Shown here one piece after another: positions 53,461 to 64,000 of a stretch of DNA of 64,000 nt (the first letter of the stretch is position 1; each line of letters opens with the position of its first letter). The stretch comes from Drosophila pseudoobscura (Eukaryota > Arthropoda > Insecta > Diptera > Drosophilidae): NCBI RefSeq assembly GCF_009870125.1, contig NC_046683.1, forward strand, positions 67,285,869 through 67,349,868, in the 5' to 3' direction. The translations under genes and the position numbers were made by a program. Under the pieces are notes generated by a model that saw only the letters and a list, made by a program, of their open reading frames with translations, was not told the origin of the DNA and did no database searches.

Positions 53461-53899
53461 ATTGGCTACATGATGTGCACGTTAAAATGTGAAACGTAAT
53501 TATCGTAATTATTAATATTAATAATAATTCATTAATCTTTAATATCCTTTTCTTAAGGGTGGTGTGCAAAATTTTCAGGCTATTAAATGCTTCAAAACCT
53601 AATGCTAATATTCCCAACAATTAAAACTAAACATCAATATTTTTAAACTTTCTGAATCGGGGAAACGATCTAAAAATAACTCAAATGAGCTTTCTCCCAT
53701 CCCTCGAGGATTGGATTTTAGAGCAGATTTACAGATTTATTAGTACAAATTTTGCCTTTTTATAAGACGGCAAACACAGTTAAATCTCAACCTCATGTAC
53801 TAGTTCCTTTTTGTCTCCTTTGTCGAAGCCTTTGTCCTTTCCGTTAGAATTAGGGACTATTAAAATTTTGAAGACGCTTACCCAAAAAATAAATATATA

Positions 53900-54240
53900 C
53901 ATACATACATATATAATTATATATAACCTCTACATTTATTGATATCGGAGCCAGTAACTGTCGCATGCTTTCTTTCTCTTTCTGTCTTGTGGTCAGTCGC
54001 TGTTCGCAAAAATAATGACCGAACATACATATCTAACGACCGAACGTATCGCTCCCCTCCGCCAGACGGCGTACACTGCACGAGAAAGAGCGTGTGAGAG
54101 AGAGAAAGAGGGAGAGAAAATGAGGAAGCGCATAGAAGGCGCTGCGTAGCAACTGCAGTTTAATTTGTTTCTTATGAGTATGACAATGATTTGATCTAAG
54201 CCAGATTCGATAATCTGGTAGATATGGTAATTTTCTATGA
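53900..54240 (+). repeat. dispersed repeat, family 2, copy 2
   Basis: Second copy of the element at 28850-29290: ATCGGAGCCAGTAACTGTCG, a CT-rich stretch, ACTGCACGAGAAAGAGCGTG, GAAGCGCAT, AACTGCAGTTTAATTTG and GATCTAAGCCAGATTCGATA occur in the same order. A GGATGGACAGACA segment follows. Confidence 0.65.
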
Positions 54241-55217
54241 TTCTGCGTTTTTTTGCGGATGGACAGACACCAAACATGCCTGTATCGGACTCAAGAATAT
54301 GTATTATCGGGTATCAGTATTGAGTATCGGGTATAAAAAGAAAGTAAACCTTGTATCGTGGACACAATCAACCCCCCCGTCCCAAATGTAAAATCGGCAC
54401 CTTCAACAAAAGCAGTGGAGGAATAAGAACACAAGTATTTAGTATAATTAAGTCCGAGTGTAAATAAATATTTGAAAGTTTGAATTTTATGAAATAAATT
54501 ACACAAAAAATGATTAGCAAAAGGATGTTGGTAAACAAAATACTAAGGTCCTTGTACTTTATTTTGTACGAGTATATATAGTATTTCGGGGATTGGTGGC
54601 AATTCGGTTTAACTGTTTTATTGTTTAATTAATTTATAAATATTATTACATAACCTAGAATCGTTTATTGTTGTTCTTGTTTGTGTTCGTGTTGTGTTTT
54701 TAAATTAATTACAAAAATAGTTCAGTTGTGAAAACAGTAGTATAATCGTAAATTAATTAGAATCAGTTGAGCAGAAATGAAGCAAGGACACGAGAATTTA
54801 TGGAACTAAATACAATACAAAGCATATTAGGAAAAGCCATTGTAAATCATTTTATAAACAATTTAGTCGAGGTGTATATAGTCGGAAACGTGGGAGAAGC
54901 ACAGAGTTAGCATTAGCATGACAGTTGACTATAGATCTTTCTTCTTATATTTCATATTAGTACAATTGGGGTTTGATTTATCATTATATAATATAATTGT
55001 TTGATCTGTTGACAATTTTAAAGGGGTTTTTTTGCATTCTTTTACAATAAATATACTCATATATCATTTTCAGTAAGAATTAGAGTTATAAATAATTTGT
55101 TATATCATTAGTTATATATCATTAAATCGTTTCCCTCGTCCTTCACTGCTTGCGTATGCTAAGTGACGGCGTTGCGTCAGTGTCTTTGTGGTGCCGGGCC
55201 GGCGAGCGCGCCTGCAA
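54241..55217. other. AT-rich region, chb 3' UTR at its right end
   Basis: No ORF of interest. chb reads leftward into this stretch, so its 3' UTR and poly-A site should lie here; several AATAAA or ATAAAT hexamers are present on the minus strand. Confidence 0.55.
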
Positions 55218-58200
55218 TCATGAGGATGAGGCCGCCGAGGAGTTCTTGGTGGAGCTGCCACCGCCGCTTGAATTTCTCTGCTTCTCAATGTAGACGTTAA
55301 GCAGCCGCCGCTTGCTAGGGTTCAGCGCCGTCAGCTTGGGCTTAACCTTCTCCTCGCCAAGCACAATGTACAGCTTCACGATGCAAAAGACCGCTGCCTT
55401 ACGCACCATAGACTCCTGATCGTCCGTGCATCGCGCCAAATTGGGAAACACAACATCCAGATGGGCGTCTGTGATATTCGCGCCATAGTGCTCGGTCACC
55501 TCCAGCAGGATCTTAATGGCGCACAAGTTGGTGGGAAACTCGCCCGTGGCAATAACCGGATTCACTATGTTGATTGTCAAGTCGAGCGGCAGGCATGGGG
55601 CTATTCGTACTATCATGCCGTCGATCTCCCGACTAGCTTCCTTGCTGTGCTGGTAGCAATGGATGACCTTCAGCAGTATCAGCTCGAGGAAGTGCATCCA
55701 GTTGTGCCGCATCGAGTTGCTCCGCATGATCTTGCTGAGCACATGCAGGGAAGCGGTCACCACATCCGTGTGCTCCGCTTCCAGGATGTGGAGCAGCATA
55801 CGCATTACCGATCTGAAGTGTTTGTTTGGCAGCTCACAGTTGCCACCCTTGATACAGATTCCCAAATTTGTAAGCCACATCTGCAGGTGCTCCACCGGCT
55901 GGTCCTTAGTGAGGGTCAGGGCCACGGACACCACCTCGCTCTCCAGAAGATCGCCGGGCAGGATCAGCTCGCCGTTTTCTGCCCTGCTGATTGAGACAAT
56001 CAACTTGGGATCGCCAGTGGGGAGAGGGGACTTGGCCATCGTCGATTGTGTCATGACGCCCCTGTCTAGCTGGTCAAGCCGCATGGTTGCCGACTCTGGG
56101 GTGTTCGATTGTGTGGTGTTGGCCGACGATTGCGTCTTGGAGTTGGAAGACAGGGAGGCACACGAGTCCTGCTGAGCCTGCTCGTGGTACTGCAGATGTC
56201 CGTTGAAGCCATTGGGTGCCAGCGAGTTATATTGGCCGCCAAAGCAGTGACGGATCTCCTCGGACGTCTTCTGGATGTTGTGTTGCACCTCCAGCTCCGA
56301 GGTGTAGAGCAGCTCCTGCTCCACCGATGACTGCCGGCTGCGGGGACTAGTTGAGCTCAAGTTGAGTTGATGGCTCTGGAGAGAGGCGAACGGACCCACC
56401 GACGGGCTCTGCAGAGGCTTTGGACTGCTACTGCTCAGGGGGGAGCTGTTGGGGGAATTGGCACCAGAGTTGACGCTGCTCTGCCGCCGCATATGCGACT
56501 GGATGCAAGAGCGGGCCGAGTCCTGGTACCCCTTGGGCAGATTGGCCAAAAGCTTTGTCATCTCTGGGGTATTAAGGTGGTAGAGGGCTACCAGGCAGCA
56601 CCTAGCCTGGGAGCGCAGCTCGATGGACTTCTGGTCCGCCGACAGTTGGGCCAGCTTGAGAACAGTCCGCTCGCAGGATTGGCTCTGGTCGCTGGGAAAG
56701 TCGCTGCTCTTGCCGTAGGTATTGGCCAGATCCGTGAGGAACTTTAAAATGGCAATGCGTGTCTTGGTAGTCGGTGTCTGAGTAGAGTCCGAGATGATGC
56801 GGAACAGCTCCTTCAGCTGCAGCTGCGTAGGGAAGTACTCGTGGACCACTTGCAGGGTCTTCCATATTTTGCTATGCATCGAATTGAGCAGGTCCGTGCC
56901 GAGCTTGTTGAACAGCCGTGTGAGGAGAATGAACAGCCAGTCGTGCAGCTCGTGTGCATGCACGAGAATTAGCTCTGTGACGGTATCGAGGAACAGGGAG
57001 TACACCTTCGTGTGAGTGTCCATGAACATTTTGCGGAACATGTCCAGGACGCACTGCAGCTGCTGATGCGAGAGCTCCTTGCCATCGGCCAGATACTGCG
57101 TGAGGCTGATCAGGCCGTCCTTCCTCTCAGACCAGTGGGTGGATGCGCAGTACTGGATAATCGTCTCAATGTCGTCAAGCGGAGCCCTTTGGGCACTCCA
57201 ATCCAGGCGGGTGTGGGATCCACTCAGTGAATAGCTTGACTTATTGCCCCGCGTGTAGCTGGAGTCGAATGACCGCTCGGAGCACACGGAACTGGCCTCC
57301 GAATCAATGTCATCCGCGGATTCGTCGCGTCCCATTAGTTTTCGTCCCATCCTCATGCCCCCGCTCCGCATGTAGTCTCCGGAGACAAAGTCCGCCTGCC
57401 CCTCACTGCCGTCGACTCCTCCCACGCCTAGCGTATGCTCTGCCTCGCGAGATTGGGCCAGCAGTCGAGCCGCTGCCGAGGGACGCACAGGGTTGTTTCG
57501 CTCGGGCGTTCGTCGTGCGCCTGATCCTGTGGAGTACATGCTGCGTTTCATTAGGCCACCGCCGCTGCCACCAGCCAATCGTGTGGGACTTGTTTCCCTG
57601 GAGCTGGCCGTGCTCCTAGGAATCCCGGAAGCCTTCTTGGGTATGGCTCCAGTCGCACCTCTGTAGTAACTGCCCACTCCAAACTGGTCTCGCAGCTTTG
57701 TGCTGGGCGAGGTGGAGCGGGATCCTGGCTGTGATTGCGATACTCCTGCGCGTCCCCGTGTGCGCGGAGTAATCGTGCCAGGCGTTACAATTGTGTGGCT
57801 GCTACTGTTGGAGTTTAGGCGAGGTCGTGGCAGGGATCCACTACTCGCCCCTCCAAAACCCCCCTGGGATTGGGTCGCGTTAGTCGAGTTCGTTGCACCC
57901 ACTGGCTTCTTCTGGCGCGAGTAGAGCGTGTACTGGGCCCGGGCCTTAGCCCGCTGTGCAGCCGCAGTGTCCACAGCAGAGATGGATCGCATGCTGGGCG
58001 TTGGCTTCTGCAGTACGCCCGGAGTCCGTCCAAGGCGCGACACCGTCCGTCTTGTTTCCGGTTGAGATGGAGCTAAGCCGGCTAGGCCGCCGCTGCCACC
58101 ATCTCCTCTTTCCCTTTCCAATGCTCGCTGACCGGCAATGTCCAGGTTGCCGTAGATCTGATCGGCCAGATCGGGGAAATGTCTCCGGAAGGCCCAGTAG

Positions 58201-59729
58201 GCGCGTCTGGAATGCCTACGGGCCTCGCTGTCTGCATCCCCAAGGGTCTTCTTCAGGACGTCCCTCAATATGGTGGCATGTCGCTCAAGGGCCTTCGTTT
58301 GCCATTCCTCGAAGAGCAGGACCATCAGCTCGCAGAGCGACGACCTGATGTCCTTCGACTTAGACTGCTGCAGCGTGTCGGTGTAGATCTTCAGCAGCTT
58401 TGGCGAGTGCGTGTACTTGATGATGTACTTGAGAGCCAGCGTCGAGGCCGAGGCAATGACCTTGGCACTGTTCTGTATCAGATTGATAAGCTGCTCCAAT
58501 ATGCTCCAACAGAAGCCGTCCAACTTGTTGCGCAACGTCTTCGACATGTAGGCAATGGTGATGCAAGCCTCGCGTATGACCTGCGAGCGCAGCTCCTCTT
58601 TTACGATGTCCAGGAAGCCCAGGGCCAACTCCTTTAGCTGAACAGCCACAAACTGCGGCTGTGTGTGGTAGTTCATTAGCAGCAGGGCGCGAATTTTCTT
58701 AAGGGCATCGACGCGCTTCTCCCAGTCGCAGTTTTTATCGCTGATAACCACCAGAATCTGCTTATATGCATCATCCATATCCTTGGCATGGAAGATCGTC
58801 AGTTGTGGCACCACCTCAAAGCTTGCCTCGAAGATATCCATTGTGACAGCTCCCGCATCTCCGGCATCGCTCGGTCCGCTAGGCTTTTGCCTCAGGCTGG
58901 AAACAGCGGCCGAATAAAGTTGCCGCTTCACTATTCTGGTCGGAGGCCTCTCTCTCGCAGTCTCTCTGTTGTCGGCTTCATCGAGTCCCACGCCGTTGCC
59001 ATTGCCGTTCTTCACTGCGGAGGGCATTAACAGGCCCTCTTGCTTGGCCTGATCGAACTTCTGCTCGAGTAGAGCCAGCTTGGCGGCAGGCATATCCTCC
59101 ATCTTCCGCAGGTCCGGCCGCAGGCGATCTCCCACGTGCTTGTAAATCTCCACCAGCGTTTGTATGGCCGACTCCCGCACATTCACCGTGGGATCGCCGA
59201 GCAGGGCGCACACGGGCGGTATGTACGTGCGCACACTCAGCTGCTGTGTGCCGTACTCGTGCAGGGCATTTACTATCGTCTGCAGGAACTCCTCGCGAAC
59301 CTTTGCGTTCTTGTGCTTAAAGCAACTAACGGCCAGTTTATCGATCAACCCCTGAGGGGACTGCACTTTGTGCTCCATCAGATCACGCAACAATAGCTGG
59401 GCCTTCTCGCGCACCGTGTCTCGACTGTCGCCAAGGCGATCAATCACATGTGGCAACACAGTCGCCGTGTATGCATTAAAGTCGCTGCCCAGCCGCTTGA
59501 TCAGCTCCGAGAAGGCCTCCAGCGATTTTTGTGCTATCTTGAAGTGGCTGCCCGTCAGCCACGGCATCAGGCCGTCGATGAGGAAGCCCATGTCTGTGCA
59601 CACAATAGAGTTTGTGTCGTCGCTCAGGAATGTGACCAGATCCTCGGCCAGTGCCACCTTCACCCGCATATCCGCCTTGGGCATCAGCTGGATGAAGCCA
59701 TCCAGATCGCTCGGCTTGCGGTAGGCCAT
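55218..59729 (-). CDS. chb: chromosome bows (CLASP / Orbit / Mast) microtubule plus-end protein
   Basis: One uninterrupted coding exon of 1503 aa, close to the melanogaster length. A TOG1 domain fills about residues 1-230 (MAYRKPSDLDGFIQLMPKAD, LPHVIDRLGDSRDTVREKAQ). TOG2 spans about 315-550 with WEKRVDALKKIRALL. A Ser/Arg-rich middle region includes KKASGIPRST, an SxIP motif for EB1 binding, and SRSTSPSTKLRDQ. A third TOG-like array begins near HWSERKDGLISLTQYL (about 860-1080). The C-terminal helical region, about 1260-1490, binds CLIP-type partners in other CLASPs. The protein stabilises microtubule plus ends and kinetochore fibres. An acceptor TTATTGCAG 29 nt before the ATG (exon from 59758) shows a spliced 5' leader. 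Confidence 0.98.
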   Translation of the reverse strand: MAYRKPSDLDGFIQLMPKADMRVKVALAEDLVTFLSDDTNSIVCTDMGFLIDGLMPWLTGSHFKIAQKSLEAFSELIKRLGSDFNAYTATVLPHVIDRLGDSRDTVREKAQLLLRDLMEHKVQSPQGLIDKLAVSCFKHKNAKVREEFLQTIVNALHEYGTQQLSVRTYIPPVCALLGDPTVNVRESAIQTLVEIYKHVGDRLRPDLRKMEDMPAAKLALLEQKFDQAKQEGLLMPSAVKNGNGNGVGLDEADNRETARERPPTRIVKRQLYSAAVSSLRQKPSGPSDAGDAGAVTMDIFEASFEVVPQLTIFHAKDMDDAYKQILVVISDKNCDWEKRVDALKKIRALLLMNYHTQPQFVAVQLKELALGFLDIVKEELRSQVIREACITIAYMSKTLRNKLDGFCWSILEQLINLIQNSAKVIASASTLALKYIIKYTHSPKLLKIYTDTLQQSKSKDIRSSLCELMVLLFEEWQTKALERHATILRDVLKKTLGDADSEARRHSRRAYWAFRRHFPDLADQIYGNLDIAGQRALERERGDGGSGGLAGLAPSQPETRRTVSRLGRTPGVLQKPTPSMRSISAVDTAAAQRAKARAQYTLYSRQKKPVGATNSTNATQSQGGFGGASSGSLPRPRLNSNSSSHTIVTPGTITPRTRGRAGVSQSQPGSRSTSPSTKLRDQFGVGSYYRGATGAIPKKASGIPRSTASSRETSPTRLAGGSGGGLMKRSMYSTGSGARRTPERNNPVRPSAAARLLAQSREAEHTLGVGGVDGSEGQADFVSGDYMRSGGMRMGRKLMGRDESADDIDSEASSVCSERSFDSSYTRGNKSSYSLSGSHTRLDWSAQRAPLDDIETIIQYCASTHWSERKDGLISLTQYLADGKELSHQQLQCVLDMFRKMFMDTHTKVYSLFLDTVTELILVHAHELHDWLFILLTRLFNKLGTDLLNSMHSKIWKTLQVVHEYFPTQLQLKELFRIISDSTQTPTTKTRIAILKFLTDLANTYGKSSDFPSDQSQSCERTVLKLAQLSADQKSIELRSQARCCLVALYHLNTPEMTKLLANLPKGYQDSARSCIQSHMRRQSSVNSGANSPNSSPLSSSSPKPLQSPSVGPFASLQSHQLNLSSTSPRSRQSSVEQELLYTSELEVQHNIQKTSEEIRHCFGGQYNSLAPNGFNGHLQYHEQAQQDSCASLSSNSKTQSSANTTQSNTPESATMRLDQLDRGVMTQSTMAKSPLPTGDPKLIVSISRAENGELILPGDLLESEVVSVALTLTKDQPVEHLQMWLTNLGICIKGGNCELPNKHFRSVMRMLLHILEAEHTDVVTASLHVLSKIMRSNSMRHNWMHFLELILLKVIHCYQHSKEASREIDGMIVRIAPCLPLDLTINIVNPVIATGEFPTNLCAIKILLEVTEHYGANITDAHLDVVFPNLARCTDDQESMVRKAAVFCIVKLYIVLGEEKVKPKLTALNPSKRRLLNVYIEKQRNSSGGGSSTKNSSAASSS

Positions 59730-61869
59730 TTCTGGATTTTTTTAAGTTGTTGCAGCAGCTGCAATAAAATCAAGATGTGGAAAATATGTACTTTAGCTGC
59801 AGTATTTGGTAAATTACATTAATTATTTATGTGTGGGAAGGATAGCAGAGGGTTCTCAAGGATGCAGGGCCATAAAAATGGTTCAGTTGGGTGATGTTCT
59901 GTTCCCGCCAAATCTCACATTTCCTTTCCGCCTTTCAACTAAACTCAAATTATTCATTGCGCGCGCGCACTAAAGATGCAAGAGGAAGCAGCAGCAACAG
60001 TCGCAAAAAGCGACGAAGGGCAACATTTTCTGTGTGGAGAATGGATGAAGTGAAGTCAGAGAGCAGCTAGAGGACAGCCAGCCAGCGTAGGGGTGGGTGG
60101 AGTAGAGTGGAGGGGAGACCATTTAGCTGGTACAAAAGTAGGTGAATGGCTGTGCGTGTGGGAGTGGGAAGTGGGTGTTGGAGATGGGCAGGGATGGGAT
60201 AGCCGACAGATGGCGGTGGAGTATGGGGATAAGCGGTGGGGCGTTGTTACGGCACAAAACGTGAATCATCTCACGGGCGCCCGAAAGCGTGACGAAGCCA
60301 GGCGGGCAGTGGGTGGCTGGGTGGGCAGGAAGCTCAGACAACAACGTGCCGCGGATATGGATTTAGCTTTGGCTTATAAGCTTTACCGTGTACTTTTTGG
60401 GCAAAACGACGACTGACAGCGACGCCAGCGTTCCACCGTCTATGGTCGGGCGTCACTGTTCAGCAATTTGCGTGCGCCCGCCGCCGCAGTCAGAGCGCGA
60501 GAATATTTATGGATACGTAAGTTATAGAAAAATGAGATAATATTGTTGGATGACAACAACAATCCACGACAGCGACTTGTTAGCTATGTTCACAGACAGA
60601 GAGAGAGCACCAGATAGCGTGGCAGCGGGAGAGCGACTATAACTGTTTAGCATTGCATACGCAATTTTCTATTTATAAATAAACATCAACAAACACAACT
60701 TCAAAGAGGGATGTGGCCCCGCGAACACTGGCTTTCGTAATTTTGTTGTTATATTACCTTAAATTTTTTCCATTTGAACGATTAGATATGGTATGTTTGA
60801 CTGACAATGATTAACAACACAAAGGGGGAGGGTAGGGGCTTTTTATTTGGCCCGATAAAATTTAAGGTGTAAAATCAGCTGCAATTCATTCAAACTAAAA
60901 ACTTGCCGGCCTGCTCAGCACGATCTGCTGCTGCTGTCGACGTCATGCGAAAATGCTGCTGGCGTCGCAGTCGGCTGCTGCTGCAGAGAGAGAGAGAGCA
61001 ACCAAATTGATTTCTAAATGTCACAAGAGAGTGAGCATCGGAAGCGGAGGCGATTGGAGATTAGGCAGTGTCTTTTTTTAACAAAATCTTTGTATCTTAG
61101 CGATACGCATGTATACACACACACGTACTAACACACACATACCTCTATTATTTGCAAATCCGGCTGCGTTGACTGCGCTGCTTCTTCTTGTCGTCACTCT
61201 TCGCTCCGCTCTTGAATATTGTTTTTGGGTTGGGCCTAGCAAACAAACAACTGCTGCTTGGTGGCCCCCAAAGGCAATTTGAAGAATTGATTTTTCAGTC
61301 GCTGGCCAAACAAACGATTCGCAATGCCCGCAAATACGCGTTTTAAGTAGACTAAATTTATTTTTCAAGCACAGCCAATTGAACAATTGCCCCCCACCTC
61401 TAACCGAGAGATCACAGTTCTGCTCTTTTCTTTTTTTCTCGTGTTGTAGTTGTTGTTTTTGTTGGTACAGCGCAGTCAGTTTCACTTTGTCATTTGTTGT
61501 TGGCTCTCTACCGTTATTGCTGGAAGTCGGCGTCGCAGTCGGCGTCGACTGAGCATCGGCTTCCACAGCAACAACACCACAAATTCCAACGTCTTCAGCA
61601 GCGCTGCGCCTGCTTCAGCTTCTGCTAGCTCTGCGCCTCTCTGCTTTGGTGAACTTTTTTCCTCGGTGACGCGCTCTGGGGTCAGGAATTTTGCACAGGT
61701 TTCTCGGTCGCTGAGCGTCTGCTAAGCTCAGCAAACATCACATTTCGTTGCGTATTGGCATTTGGTATTGTTTTTGACACTGCTCTCTTAATTGTTATAC
61801 ACTTCTTACTTAATTTTAACAAGTAAAATTTGCCAGCCCCGTTGCGTTGCGAAAAAAATTAAAATGAAC
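59730..61869 (-). other. chb 5' leader, with intron
   Basis: From the acceptor at 59759 up to the promoter elements near 61.9 kb. An open frame at 61566-61078 (MEADAQSTPTATPTSSNNGR...) on the minus strand is Gln/Thr-rich and probably reflects a leader exon or chance; I do not call it a gene. Confidence 0.5.
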
Positions 61870-61920
61870 TAGTTCGAGCAGTGTGACCGCGGGCAAATCG
61901 ATCAAATATACCGTCTGAAC
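61870..61920 (-). promoter_or_regulatory. chb core promoter elements (Motif 6, DRE-like, Motif 1)
   Basis: Reading the minus strand: GACGGTATATTTGATCGAT (61915-61897), then GCGGTCACACTG, which matches Motif 1 (YGGTCACACTR). The order Motif 6, DRE-like, Motif 1 and the first 19 nt are the same as upstream of Galphai. It is placed about 2.1 kb before the chb ATG, and suits a TATA-less housekeeping promoter. Confidence 0.6.
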
Positions 61921-61929
61921 AGTGCTGCC

Positions 61930-64000
61930 AGATTTTCAACTGGAAAAAAAGCTGGTTTAACTTGAGGATAGCGAAAAAAAGCTTAGCCTAATTAATAGTT
62001 TTACAACTTTTTTATTAGCTCTGTGAAATTTAAAATGTTTTTTTTTACAGTAGTTCCATTAACTAATGTAGCTCTCCGGAATTATCTTTAGATTTGAATT
62101 CGTACAAAATAATCTATCGCAATTTTCTCAATCAATTTCTGAATATTTTCAACTTTTAGGTATTCCAAAATTTCGCTAATTCTGTTTTTCTTAGCGCTCG
62201 AGATTTTGTTGACGGAAAAAACGGTAAACATGTTACAATTTAAACAAAATTATAATATATATATATAATTTCAAAATAAAATAATAAAACTGCCACATAT
62301 TCACACTTTTTTTCTAACCGGTGGCAACATTAAAAGAGATGGAAAAAGCCGCAGTTGGGCTTTAAAAAAAGCCAGATCTAACCCACAGAAATATACCAAA
62401 CTATACTGTCTCATTTTCAAAATATACCTGAACTGAGCTCAAATTATTCAAGATTCATTAGACTACAGTCTATAGATTTGCGGTCACATTGTTTCTACGT
62501 ATTTTTACGCTTTTCGTATCTAGATACTTTGTTTTTGTCAGCTGTTTCCGATAGTTATCCAAAATTTGATCTGGAATATCTAGAACTTCGTAATAGAAAA
62601 TAAATAAATAAATATAAATTTTATGGAAAGTCCGTTGCAGGAAAATTGATCCGATGAAAAATCCCACCATCAACCCGGTATTCGATACTATCGACTGGAT
62701 AGTAGAGCTGCGCGCCTAAGTTTGAATGGGAATGATTGACAATGATATAAACGCAATCCAGATTAAATCATGCAGGAAAGCACGATTTGAGAGCGAAAAG
62801 TGAAAAGAATATGATTTAAAAAAAAAAAACAGTTTAAAGCTTTGGAAAAAATACAAGTTTTTAGAAACAAAAACATGAAAACAATTAAACTATTAAAACA
62901 AAAAAATTCGGCTTGGTTCTCAGCGGAATAAATTTCCATTTTGTTATAACACAATAAATACGAAAGTTCGCGTACAAAGGAAAGGGGGTTTGGGGAAAGG
63001 AGAAACTCGATACAGTGCGGGGCGGGTAGTATGCAATGTTCGGTCTTGGGCTGCATGCGCAAAGCTGCGTGTACGCCCACCCTACCGTGATCTCTTGTCT
63101 GCCTATTCATTGTAAGAGATCCCTCCCAAAACCGTTACGGTAAGAGTCTGCAGCTTCAGTTCTGGCGCGGGTCCAACACCGAAAGATTTGCGACTGCGAA
63201 AGAAAAAAGAAAGCACAAAAAAAAACCCGAGAGAGAGCGAGATTTTTACCAGCTTACGGGTCGAGCCCTCTTCTGCTCTGGAGCACACTGCACTTGGTGG
63301 CTAAGGGAAATTTGATTCCACTTTTATTGTCGCACTTAGTTTCCCCCGTCTTCGTCTTCGTCCCCGGACGCTGAGGAGCGATGTCCGCCGTCACTCTCGC
63401 TTGAAGGCCGAAATTGTAGTATCAGAACCCAATACGGCGGTGGTGCCGCTGTGGCTGCAGCGCTCGCTGCTTACCGATGCCTTCTCTCAAGAAGCTTTTC
63501 TTTTCGTTATCGTTGGCTTTGATTCTAACATATTAACTAGGGGCCACTCTAAAACAAAAAAAAACAAAAAATGCACAACGAGCGTCAGAACGTGCCAGTG
63601 AGGTCTCCGAGGTTTCCAAGAAGAGGGTGGCCCGTGAAAGTACTCACCCTGATTAGGGAACGGCATCCTGCAAAAGTTAAACCGAGGGGCAATTTACTTT
63701 TGTAAATTTTCTCTCCTGCTATGCTCCACCGCCTGTAATGGCCAGCGGTGATCAGCCAAAAAGTGGGGAGGGGGGTATATACCACCAATTCAAAAATTAT
63801 TCCTCTGAGAAGGTAGAGAGCGCCGGATCACTCAACTTAATGCCTTGCTGGACATCAAAAGAAAAGAATGACCCAGAACCGGAAACTCTCGGGAGCCGAG
63901 GTGTCCACTGCCTCTCCTTTTTGCTTCTCGCCCTTCATTCGCCCTTGACCGCATTCCGCCCCGCTATTTAGGGCCGCTTGAGGGCGCCATACATGTTCGA
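61930..64000. other. region beyond chb, no gene recognised
   Basis: AT-rich to about 63 kb, with another GTATATTT-type cluster on the minus strand near 62390-62430 and GCGGTCACATTG near 62480. From 63.0 kb the GC content rises (promoter- or exon-like), yet the open frames at 63401-63601 and 63738-63971 match nothing I know. Confidence 0.5.

Noticed and set aside
61078-61566. 162-codon frame upstream of chb
   Set aside because: Gln/Thr/Ser-rich start, no family likeness, and it lies where the spliced chb leader is expected.

Overview
The window is Drosophila genomic DNA. It has short introns with GT..AG borders, GC-rich coding exons in an AT-rich background, many simple repeats, and proteins I recognise as close orthologues of D. 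melanogaster genes on Muller element D. From memory, the melanogaster orthologues lie in two places on arm 3L: croc and chb near 78, and bin, Galphai, CG9953, CG10064, sgl, Surf1 and Uqcc1 near 65D. Here a 65D-type block sits between two 78-type genes, so the species is probably not of the melanogaster subgroup. The obscura group is my best guess; this is an inference.

Layout, left to right. (1) 2.8-17.2 kb: two forkhead genes on the minus strand, croc (FoxC) and bin (FoxF), in about 9 kb of non-coding DNA that carries one degenerate pseudogene (12.4-12.9 kb). The last exon of bin has an apparent frameshift. (2) 17.2-31.4 kb: mostly non-coding. It holds two related testis-type Cys/Lys repeat genes facing each other (23.3 and 25.3-25.7 kb, don juan-like), one small unidentified ORF, a retrotransposon-like relic and other dispersed repeats. 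(3) 31.4-52.9 kb: a compact gene block with Galphai, an unidentified 285-aa gene, an S28 serine carboxypeptidase, a CFAP52-type WD40 protein, sgl (UDP-glucose dehydrogenase), Surf1, Uqcc1 and a MADF/BESS gene. (4) 52.9-55.2 kb: repeats without genes. (5) 55.2-62 kb: chb (CLASP/Orbit/Mast) with its 5' leader and promoter on the minus strand. (6) 62-64 kb: no gene recognised.

Functional themes. croc and bin are developmental transcription factors; FoxC and FoxF are neighbours in the ancestral bilaterian Fox cluster. Surf1 and Uqcc1, assembly factors for respiratory complexes IV and III, share a 192-bp divergent promoter. Galphai and chb have promoters with the same 19-nt core joining a GGTATATTT element to a DRE-like site. 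A dispersed repeat family with at least four copies lies between the genes of the compact block, and two copies end directly upstream of Galphai and sgl.
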